Shown here piece by piece: positions 56,256-64,000 of a DNA stretch of 64,000 nucleotides. This DNA is from Adiantum capillus-veneris (Eukaryota; Streptophyta; Polypodiopsida; Polypodiales; Pteridaceae), in assembly GCA_014529385.2 (NCBI GenBank), contig CM043957.1:66857503-66921502 (forward strand). The letters are read 5' to 3'. Within the stretch, counting starts at the first letter, position 1; each line of letters starts with the position of its first letter. Both the position numbers and the translations under genes were made by a program. Below the pieces are notes generated by a model, which saw only the letters and a list, made by a program, of their open reading frames with translations, made no database searches and was not told where the DNA came from.

Positions 56256-57594
56256 CACTAGGTTGGTAATGGGACACTTTTATGTCCTGGGACACTTTTA
56301 TGTCCTGTTTAGTGACCATTTTCCTTGAATTATGTCAAGAGTTTCAAAATGGATTTTGAGGTGCTATTTGTCTATAAAGTTGTCTCATGAGCTGAAAAAA
56401 ACTCGACATTTTTTTGGAATATCAATTCCATCTTTAACCTTGTCCTTGCACAACATTTCACAACCTAAACTGTGTGAAAAAACGGGTCCTGTTTTTGGCT
56501 TTTTTCAACTTTTTGCAACTATACCACTCTAGAATTCATGTTTGTGAGGTCTATAATGCTAGAGAACTATCTTTAGTAGTCCTCAACATGTCCTGATGCT
56601 TCTAGGGAGAAATAAATGTTAAAGTTGTAAGTTATGACCAAATTACAAAAACTATCAAATCCTATTTTTTAGCCAATTTTAGCTCTTCTATGATTTTTTT
56701 GGGTGGCTTTCATGATATCCAAATGCAGTTTTGATTTTCTATGTCGCATATTGTAACATAAAGCTATTATTCCTTGAGTTTTGGGGCACCTAATACCCTA
56801 TTTTGCATAGTAGACAACGATGGTTGATTTTTTCAATTATAGAAGAAAATGAAACATTCTATTATATCAAGTATAGCTTTTTCAATATTGTTAGTTTCTT
56901 GTGACAACTACATGCATTTTGTAGGTAGTAACCATATCTAGTCATAAGGATCAAATTTGGCTAGATATTGAATAGTTTCTATGGGAATCTACAACTCATA
57001 ATGTTGAACCCAGTTTTTTCATGTTTGCTGTATTTAGCACTTCATCTTTGTCCCCAAGATTCCCCTTGGTAAGAGATGTATTATTCTTTTGACATGCTCC
57101 ATGGATCCTTATGAACCTAAAGGACAATAGGGAACTAAGAAAACATGCATATATTATTTGTATTGAGCGTGGCTATAGACACTTCGATGATAGGTTTGCA
57201 GAATGGTAAAAATTCAACTTCTTTGTACCTATTTCTTTTGGCAAAACAAAAAATAGTGAGTGAGAAGCAAGCATATGTTCTGATCACCAACCCCTTGAAG
57301 TTAACTAGGGAATTTATCTCAAGTCCTATAAAAATCCCTAATCATATTTTTATGCAACAAAACGTAAGAAATGACTGTTTTGAGGAAATGTACTGGTCCA
57401 TCAACTTTGGAGGCTTGGTGTGACCAAAAGATGAGAAATTTTACAAGTTTCTTATTTTTTCCATGTATAGCAGGCCTTGAACTATAACCTCATGAAAGGA
57501 TTTTACAAAATGAGTGGATCTACTATGGTTTTGGAGGTTTTTTTCAAAACTCTGAAAGGACACTTTTATGTCCTGTTAGGTTACCAACCTAGTG
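56256..57594. mobile_element. 1.3-kb TTAA-flanked DNA element with CACTAGG inverted termini
   Basis: Ends read CACTAGGTTGGTAA and, inverted, the same 14 bases. TTAA is at 56252-56255 and 57595-57598. The intact LTR copy (near 43450) has a single TTAA at this place, proving an insertion with a 4-bp duplication. GGACACTTTTATGTCC, itself nearly palindromic, occurs twice at the left end and once at the right. No transposase-like frame was recognised; the longest frame (57145-57423) has no family resemblance. It appears non-autonomous. Confidence 0.88.
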
Positions 57595-58061
57595 TTAAGC
57601 TTGGGCTGGGTTCTCACCTCAAGTGCAACCCTAGCATCTCAAGCATGTCAAGCACCTCAAGCATCTCAATAATTAAGCACCTCAAGCACCTCAATCATCA
57701 AGCACCTCAAGCACCTTAGTCATCAAGCATGACAAGCAGGACAAGCACCTCGAGCTGGGTCGGGTTCCCGCGCCTCAAGCTCAGCCCTAGCTTACCTAAG
57801 GTCAAAGGCCTTTTATACACATTATTGGAGGTCTTCAATGAAGCTAACCCTAAGGTCTTATGCTCCATTTGTTAGCCTTGCTCTTTGATAGACCATCTCT
57901 TACTTTGGCCCCTTTACCATTGGCCCCATGTTGAGATAGATCTATAAGCACATGTCTATATCTTAACACTTGTTCCCGTTTATTCTCCCACATTAAGTGA
58001 TCGATTTAATATGAGAAAATCATTTGGGTTGGTTAGATATTAGATATTAGATTTTATGACA
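57595..58061 (-). repeat. 5' LTR of the chromovirus, part 3
   Basis: Resumes at the second TTAA, includes the AAGCACCTC minisatellite and ends TTATGACA before the AGGCA duplication. Confidence 0.9.
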
Positions 58062-59777
58062 AGGCATGTATAGCTAGAGGATTATTGCAAGATGATGAAG
58101 AATGGTCGATTTGCCTCCAAGAGGCATCTTTTTTTCAAAATGGAATGCAGTTGAGACAACTGTTTGCAATCATATTAGTTTTTTGTGAGCCACTTCAATC
58201 GGCTGCTCTTTGGGATAGGTTTTGTACTTAATTTTGTGAGGACTATGTTTATGCCCTAAGGATGTGTATTTTAGATGCAAGTGTGCAATTTGATGTGGCA
58301 AAAAAATCAAGCTTTGCTTCATATAGAATGCTTTTTGCAACAACATGGCAAGAGGCTTTGCGATTATATGTTGCCTGCAATAGACTCAACATTGGTATCC
58401 TTAAGTGAAAATGGTGCTATGGCTGAAGAAACAATGTTCAATGTTGATGAACAGTGTAGTATAGCAGATTGTATGGAAACTTCCTTAAATGAGGATCAGC
58501 GAGATGCTTATCACCAAGTGCTACAAGCTGTTGACACACATTCAGGGAAGGTATTTTTCCTAGATGGTCCTGGTGGCTCAAGAAAAACTTACTTATATAA
58601 TGCACTTCTTTCACGAGTGTGAGGAAGTTGTAGAGTTGCTCTTGCATGTGCATCCTCGGGTATTGCAACTTTGCTTTTGAGTAATGGAAGAACTGCTCAT
58701 TCTAGTAGGTTTAAGATACCTTTGGAGCTTCACTCTGAAGCAACTTGCAATATAAAGGTAAATAGTCAACTTGCAGAACTTTTAAGGAATGCAGCTTTAC
58801 TTATATGGGATGAAGCTCCCATGACACATCGCTATGCGTTTGAAGCAGTGGACAGAACTTTAAGAGATATTATGCAGCGAGATACTTTGTTTGGTGGAAA
58901 AGTCATTTTGCTTGGAGGTGACTTTCGACAAATACTACCTGTTGTACCAAAAGGTAGTCGTACAGACATTGTAAATGCTTCGTTGTGTCATTCTCACATA
59001 TGGAAATACACGAAGATACTGAGGCTTACCAAAAATATACGTATAGTTGATTGCGGTTCAAATTCACTTCAACAAAGTTTTTCCTGTTGGGTGCTTGATA
59101 TTGGCAATGGGGTTACGGATGATGGAGGAGACAGAGTCAAAATACCTTCACACATGATGCTTCCAAGAAATAGTTTGGCAGATCTTCTATGCTTTATACA
59201 TGGAGATTTGTATCATTTGCAAGATCATACAACTTTTTTCATAGATCGAGCAATACTTGCTCCACGGAATAAAGAGGTGGATTTAATTAATGACTATGCA
59301 TTGCAAAGAATGCATGGAGATTGCAAAGAGTATCTGAGTGCAGATTCAATTTGTATGTAAGAGGAAAACACACATTTGTACACAATTGAATATCTGAATA
59401 GCCTTACTCTTGGTGGTGGTTTTCCACCTCATGCTTTAGTCTTGAAAGAAAATGATTTTATCATGTTGCTGTGCAATTTGGATCCAAGACGTGGATTATG
59501 CAACGGAACTAGATTGATATGCAAGCAATTTCATCATACGATAATTGAGGCAGAGATAGTTACAGGATCAAATATTGGAGAGAGGGTTTTTATTATTGAC
59601 TTTATTATTGGAAGCCATTAGGGGCTTCCATTTCAAATGAAGCGTCGTCAATTTCCAATTTGGCTTGCTTTTGGGATGACTATCAACAAAGCACAAGGGC
59701 AAACACTTGGAATTCTTGGTCTATATCTTGGGTCATCGATCTTCTCTCATGGACAGTTGTATGTTGCAATGTCACGT
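58062..59777 (+). pseudogene. Helitron PIF1-type helicase part (interrupted by solo LTR)
   Basis: It resumes the Helitron frame after AGGCA: GLLQDDEEWSICLQEASFF, then QLRQLFAIILVFCEP. A frameshift near 58270 follows, then LNEDQRDAYHQVL. Helicase motifs: Walker A DGPGGSRKT (canonical GTGKT altered), ASSGIATLL, Walker [62 protein letters not shown] and [12 protein letters not shown]. In-frame stops lie at about 58228, 58619, 59358 and 59619. It ends at Met-Ser-Arg where a solo LTR starts at 59778. The protein unwinds DNA in Helitron transposition; this copy is dead. Confidence 0.92.
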
Positions 59778-61023
59778 TGTTAGCGTGCAAACGACAAGGA
59801 AAACAAGTGCCTCAATAGCTCTGCACGAGTCACACCGTTGGAAAGAAAACCTGTATGACGGTAAAAAACACCAAAGTCGAACACCGATGAAGATGGGCGA
59901 GAAACAGCTCTAACTCAAACCAAGGCTAAAATTTAAGAAAACCGAGACCATGAAGACGAAGCTCGTGTCGTGAGGATCTCCGTAGAGCATCCATATGCTT
60001 GATTCTAATAACCGACGAGAGAGCTACAAGCTTTTGAAGATGGAAGGTCTCTCAAAAGCTCCAAAAAACAAGTCTCTGTAAGCAAAAAGGGATGTGCAGG
60101 AAAATACAGCTAAAATAATGGGGGCATTTTTCACTTTATTGAAGTGGAGTCTTCTTCTTTTTCTCAGTCATCATCTTTCTCTCTCATTTCCCCTTTTAAT
60201 TGGGCTATTTTTGGCCTTTTTTGGGAAAGGAAAGCTCCATGTCGGTGATTTTGACCAAGGGGGAGGTGGGGAAAGTGTCCAGGGGACCAAAAATTTTGTC
60301 CAGGCGCCTGGCCAGGCTGGTGGGAACTCAAGATGGCGCCCCAAGCTCCCCAAAATGCCCACGAGCCCCCCTTGCAAGACCTTGAGTGCATTCCTTTACC
60401 ATTTGGTACACCATAGACTAGTCCTCCTCTAGTATATATACCCTCCACTTTTCCCTCAACCCCCCACATGTGGGTTTAGTCCATTGCCACATGGCATGCT
60501 CTCCCCAACTTCCCCATCTTCCCCATGCCCAAACCTGAATTTTCTGTTTTGCCCCCAAACTGAGCCATTTTCTCGGAGGCGTAGCGGGTGACCCCGACCT
60601 TCAAATATAACGCAGTAAAGCACGGCTTGGAACTTATTACCTCGACTAACTCCAAAATTTTTTAAACATTCCATTGCTAAAAAAAACCATCAAGTCGGCC
60701 CACTTGCCGTCTTCCCACGTGCATTCGTCGCCACATTTTAAGTGAAAAAACCTCCACTTCGAGTGCATGTAACTCACAATGTCGGAGTCCGATTTGCAAG
60801 CTATCAAGCACGACTAGAAATTCTCATTGAAAACTATTTTTTGAAAGCTCGACCAACCCAAAACTCAACCAACCGCTTGACCAAAACCAAGCCTTTGTAC
60901 AGGGTTTTTTTACACGGACACTCTCAAAGCTGAAAGCACTATGCACATATATACATGAGGGTGGTTAGCAAATTTTTTTGGCATCATTTATGGCTTTTGT
61001 AATCATCCAAAAAATGCCTAACA
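59778..61023 (+). mobile_element. Solo LTR (1.25 kb)
   Basis: Bounded by TGTTAG and CTAACA (TG...CA), with ACGT at 59774-59777 and again at 61024-61027. Removing it together with one ACGT joins the Helitron frame as YVAMSR-V-RSAASMRIVV, which confirms the boundaries. AGTATATATACC at about 60432 is a probable plus-strand TATA box. No gag or pol is present, as expected after LTR-LTR recombination. The family is unknown; it does not match the other LTRs here. Confidence 0.78.
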
Positions 61024-61141
61024 ACGTGTACGAAGTGCAGCTTCTATGAGGATTGTTGTCAATACTGAAAACACTCAAGCAGAGTGTTACTACACTCCAA
61101 ACATTGTATTTAAGGAAGTATTACAACTAGCGAGCTCATAA
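61024..61141 (+). pseudogene. Helitron Rep/helicase C-terminus
   Basis: Encodes V-RSAASMRIVVNTENTQ, then TPNIVFKEVLQLASS and TAA at 61139-61141. SMRIVV and NIVFKEVL match the usual end of plant Helitron helicases. It directly continues the piece ending at 59777 across the solo LTR. Confidence 0.85.
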
Positions 61142-61459
61142 CAATAAGTTCAAATTGACATTGTGGCTCTCACTTAAAGTCAGACACACTTGATGTTAAA
61201 TTTTATTCATATCTCTTAGATCAAAATATTTCCCACAGATGGATCCTCGACGTAGTGCCTCCTATGTAGAGGGTCACATCACTGAACTCATTTGAGGTAT
61301 TTATCTTCTTTCCTAAATTAGTTTATTAACTTGAACTATTATTTTCTTGAGAAGATTAGCTTATACATTGACTTACTCTGTTGAAGATCCACCGTAATGG
61401 AGGGAAAGAGTTCCTGCTATGTTTTTGGTGATCTTATTTGATCAAACTCATATTATATT
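61142..61459. other. Helitron 3' flank, no gene recognised
   Basis: AT-rich. TTTCCCACAG followed by ATGGATCCTCGACG near 61230 looks like an acceptor and a start, but the frame is short. I could not fix a CTRR-type Helitron end. Confidence 0.35.
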
Positions 61460-61611
61460 CACTACAAGAGGTTGTGTGCTCTTGTGACGTTGTTAGCGAT
61501 GGAAATACATTGGGTTTTTATAACCCCAGGCGTCGCTAAAAGCGTCGATACAGGGACGTTGCTATATGCGTCGCTATAATAGTCGCTATACGCGTCGCTA
61601 TAAACGTCAAC
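61460..61611 (-). mobile_element. Second CACTA terminus (same family)
   Basis: CACTACAAGAGGTTGTGTGC and the following GCGTCGCTAT-type repeats match the right end at 40623 over about 150 bp, in the same orientation. ATT precedes it as a possible 3-bp target. The other end is not in the window. After about 61611 the similarity stops. Confidence 0.75.
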
Positions 61612-61967
61612 TAATGATTCGAAAAACATAAAGTATAAATCTATTTCTCAAGTAGCTATACAATCCATAAGCATTGATAAGTAAAGATTATTAAAAATAC
61701 AATTGCAAATCTGCACACAAACATGGATAATATAAAGGAGAAACTAAAGATCACACAACCCAAAAAGTAGTGTTATCCACTGAGGAGACAAAGATGAAGC
61801 TTGCCCTAGAGTGACGGATGTAGATACAAGCCGGGGGGAAAAAACCTCCTAGTAAAGAGGGGAAAAAGTGCCCCGGAAGTCCTAAGTGTGCTCATGCACT
61901 TCACAAAGATCTATGCGATTGGAGCATCCATAGTCTTCTTTACCTTGTAGACTCTCCTTTCCTTCAT
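61612..61967. other. Non-coding stretch between CACTA end and hAT gene
   Basis: AT-rich with no recognisable feature; it may be inside the second CACTA element or the flank of the second hAT. Confidence 0.35.
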
Positions 61968-63993
61968 TCATTTCCATGCCTCAAAGTATGCATCCCAATC
62001 CACTTTGTGTGGAATTTTTTCAGGCAATAGAGAGGTGAACATAAGTCTATCTAGCATTTTCAAGCTAAGTGAAGCTCTACCATGACTTTTGATCTTATTC
62101 TGCTTAGAAAAGCCTCGTTCACACATAACTAATCTTGCTGGGAGAACCATAATAATTTGAAATAGCTTGAATATTTCAGGAAACATTTGTCTCCATTCTA
62201 TCTCACCACTGCACTGAGCCCATGTCTCAAAGAGCCCCTTCGTTGGATAAGAATTCATCATGTATGTCACAAATCGAATGAGCTCACCCTCACACCTTTC
62301 TTTATCAATGAAAGATGGACTTCCCATGCAAAATCTAACACAAAGATTGTCAAGCTTATCTTTTGCAAACTGGCCTCTATCTTTAACGTCGTTTGGATAA
62401 TTCCTTGGAGAGAACAACTTCGCAGCATTAAATAGTGCATTGTCAAAAAATCGCTCGCTTACTTTGGCCAACAAATCATTTACAAATTGTCTACCCAATT
62501 CAATACTTGCCTCTAATGTTCCAGCATTAGAACTTTCAGGCAAGCTTTCAAAGCGCAACTTATGAACACCGATTACATTTTCATTTTCATCTTTGAATGT
62601 AAGCTCACCCGCAACAACATTTTTCAAAAACAATTTCAAGCATTTGGAACCATCTCCAAATTTATGGCCCAAGTACATCGTAGAGAGAGTAGTGAGTGTT
62701 GCATCAATCTCACGTCCAATAGACGTAATATCTACATGCTCTTTTTGAAACATTAAGTTCAACATATTTACTTGCTCAAGCAAATCTGCAAGAAAATGCA
62801 TCAAAAATTGTACTTGAAATGATGTTGCCTTTTCATACATTCTTGAATACTTTCCAATCGGCAAGTAAAACTGGCATGATTTTTACTAGGTGCATCATCA
62901 CTTTTCCACGTGACAACCATCTAACTCCATGCATTTGCAAAATTTGATAATGTTTCATATGAAACATGTCATATAGTTCGCAAATCTCTTCTCTACATAG
63001 AGTAGAATGGCCAATCCACTCTCTCACCTTATTTCCAAATTTGTCTACATGCACGAATTCAACAAAGTTTTCACAAGCATCCTTGATGGCAAGATTCTCC
63101 CTATGTACAATGCAATGCACGCCAATGATATGAGGCACCACTTGCCGTAATTTTTCCACTACACCCTCTCGTATACCCACCATGGAGCTTGCTCCATCGG
63201 ATGCAAAGCCAACAAGTTTCTTAACATCTATTTTCATATCCACAAAGAGTTGCATAATGCCATCATACATAGTTTTGGATTTTCCATCCCTAACATGTAC
63301 CGATCTCACAAAATGTGTCATAGGAACACCATATCCACCATTGGTAAGATACATGATATAGATGATGAGATGTTTCTCATACTGACGGTCTGTACTCTCA
63401 TCTATCATGATTGAGAAAAAAGGACTCTTGCATATGTCCTCCTGCAAAGTTTGCCATGAAACTTCATACATTGCTTTCAGAAACTCTCTTGCGGCATTTG
63501 CATTTGTGTACGAGGAATACTCATTTGTCGAAGGCATCTGAGGAGTCCCCATAAACACATGGAACTTACATTCTCTCTCAAAGGATTCAATGGAAGCATC
63601 GTGCACTACTATGTGCCACAAAACCTGTAATACGCTAATGATGCGATTCTTCTCGGCATCGACCATTAGCTCTACATGCTTCTCTATGATCCTTTCCGGC
63701 ATCTTGGACAACATAGCAAGTTTCTTGAGTGCATTTCGATGAGGGTCAGAATTCTCATGATCACGCAATGCCCCTTTTTGAATGTTGATGGCACCAATAC
63801 TAGCAAAACGACCTTTCTCTTTAGCTTCCACACATGTAGTACATTTCGCGCGCTCTATGCCATCACTATCAATAGTGGAATAAGCCCATGTATCGCTAAT
63901 GCTCCATGAAGAAAGAAAAGTGCCCTTGTATGCATCTTTCCTCTTCTTCTTATCTTCCGACTCACTCGGAAGCTCAATTGGGTCTACATTCAA
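61968..63993 (-). pseudogene. Second hAT-type transposase (zinc finger, DUF4371-like), one frameshift
   Basis: From ATG 63993: GTFLSSWSISDTWAYS, a TTF/BED-like finger CTTCVEAKEKGRF..H..SDPH, then a DUF4371-like RNase H core with MIDESTDRQYEKHLIIYI, KLVGFASDGASSMVGIREGV and HCIVHRENLAIKDA, then GVRWLSRGKVM. A one-base shift near 62840 moves to a second frame that continues to the hAT dimerisation region (LPARLVMCERGFSKQNKIKS, ASLSLKMLDRLMF) and stops at 61968. Total about 675 residues, near full length. The gene may begin further upstream, since the window ends 7 bases beyond this ATG. It is unlike the BED/DUF659 hAT at 22499. Confidence 0.85.
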
Positions 63994-64000
63994 ATTGACT

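Larger units (their letters stand above)
42279..58061 (-). mobile_element. Ty3/gypsy chromovirus, itself hit twice
   Basis: The target duplication AGGCA is at 42274-42278 and 58062-58066. LTRs start TGTAATGG and end TGACA (TG...CA). The element runs on the minus strand: the 5' LTR is the right copy (49450-58061, split by a copia element and a TTAA element), the 3' LTR is the left copy (42279-43910). Gag-pol lies at 44288-49077. Subtracting nested insertions gives about 8.8 kb. A chromodomain at the integrase C-terminus assigns it to chromoviruses. Confidence 0.92.
11525..61141 (+). mobile_element. Dismembered autonomous Helitron (host of the nested insertions)
   Basis: Five pieces read in order as one plant Helitron Rep/PIF1-like helicase gene: 11525-12455 (N-terminal helicase-like domain), 40529-40622 (inverted scrap), 41417-42278 (Rep-side middle), 58062-59777 (PIF1-type helicase) and 61024-61141 (C-terminus). 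Gaps are explained by a CACTA element, two LTR elements and a solo LTR, most with matching target duplications across which the reading frame continues. A few hundred codons expected between the second and third pieces, including the Rep tyrosine region, are missing. I could not identify the 5' TC or 3' CTRR hairpin ends, so the coordinates cover the coding remains only. Confidence 0.85.

Noticed and set aside
56256-57594. Calling the TTAA element a piggyBac or a standard CACTA
   Set aside because: The TTAA duplication suggests the first and the CACTA start the second, but no transposase is present to decide, so it is left unclassified.
12456-61460. Pairing of the CACTA ends 12456 and 61460 as one element
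   Set aside because: The 61460 target (ATT) does not match CTT, while the 40623 end matches CTT and restores the Helitron frame.

Overview
This window looks like a piece of a large land-plant nuclear genome. It carries two families of plant-type Ty3/gypsy elements (one Tat-like with a second RNase H, one chromovirus with a chromodomain), a Ty1/copia element primed by initiator tRNA-Met, a CACTA element with TNP2 and TnpA-like genes, a Helitron, two hAT transposases, a truncated LINE and tRNA-derived SINE-like pieces. Long GA/CT microsatellites are scattered everywhere. I see no convincing ordinary host gene; a species cannot be named from this sequence.

Layout. 1-9.7 kb is non-coding: microsatellites, a 187-bp tandem duplication, tRNA-like SINE heads, an inverted repeat, a telomere-like patch and a roughly 848-bp tandem duplication (6.3-8 kb). 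9.7-11.2 kb holds two broken open frames of unknown function with splice-like borders. From 11.5 kb to 61.1 kb one old, decayed Helitron is the host for nested insertions. Its coding sequence survives as five pieces: 11525-12455, 40529-40622 (inverted), 41417-42278, 58062-59777 and 61024-61141.

Insertions into the Helitron. (1) A CACTA element starts at 12456 with CTT as target duplication. It carries a LINE fragment (15.3-16.2 kb), TNP2 (17.5-21.2 kb), a 7.5-kb hAT element (21250-28768, duplication GAGAGATC) and a TnpA-like gene (29.3-30.5 kb). Its right end lies inverted at 40623-41416 beside an inverted Helitron scrap. (2) A young Tat-like gypsy element with near-identical LTRs (30530-40528) sits exactly at that inversion junction and lacks a matching target duplication. 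(3) A chromovirus (42279-58061, duplication AGGCA) lies in the Helitron. Its LTR was hit by a copia element (50327-55958, duplication GATAA) and by a 1.3-kb TTAA-flanked element (56256-57594). (4) A solo LTR (59778-61023, duplication ACGT) lies near the Helitron stop. A second CACTA end (61460) and a second hAT transposase (61968-63993) close the window.

The most unusual content is the hAT element at 21250-28768. Besides a BED-finger transposase on the plus strand, it carries two minus-strand frames between its ends: a 470-codon protein-kinase-like gene with recognisable catalytic motifs and a 240-codon frame of unknown function with a coiled-coil-like tail. All three are damaged or uncertain in this copy, but they suggest a multi-gene transposon.
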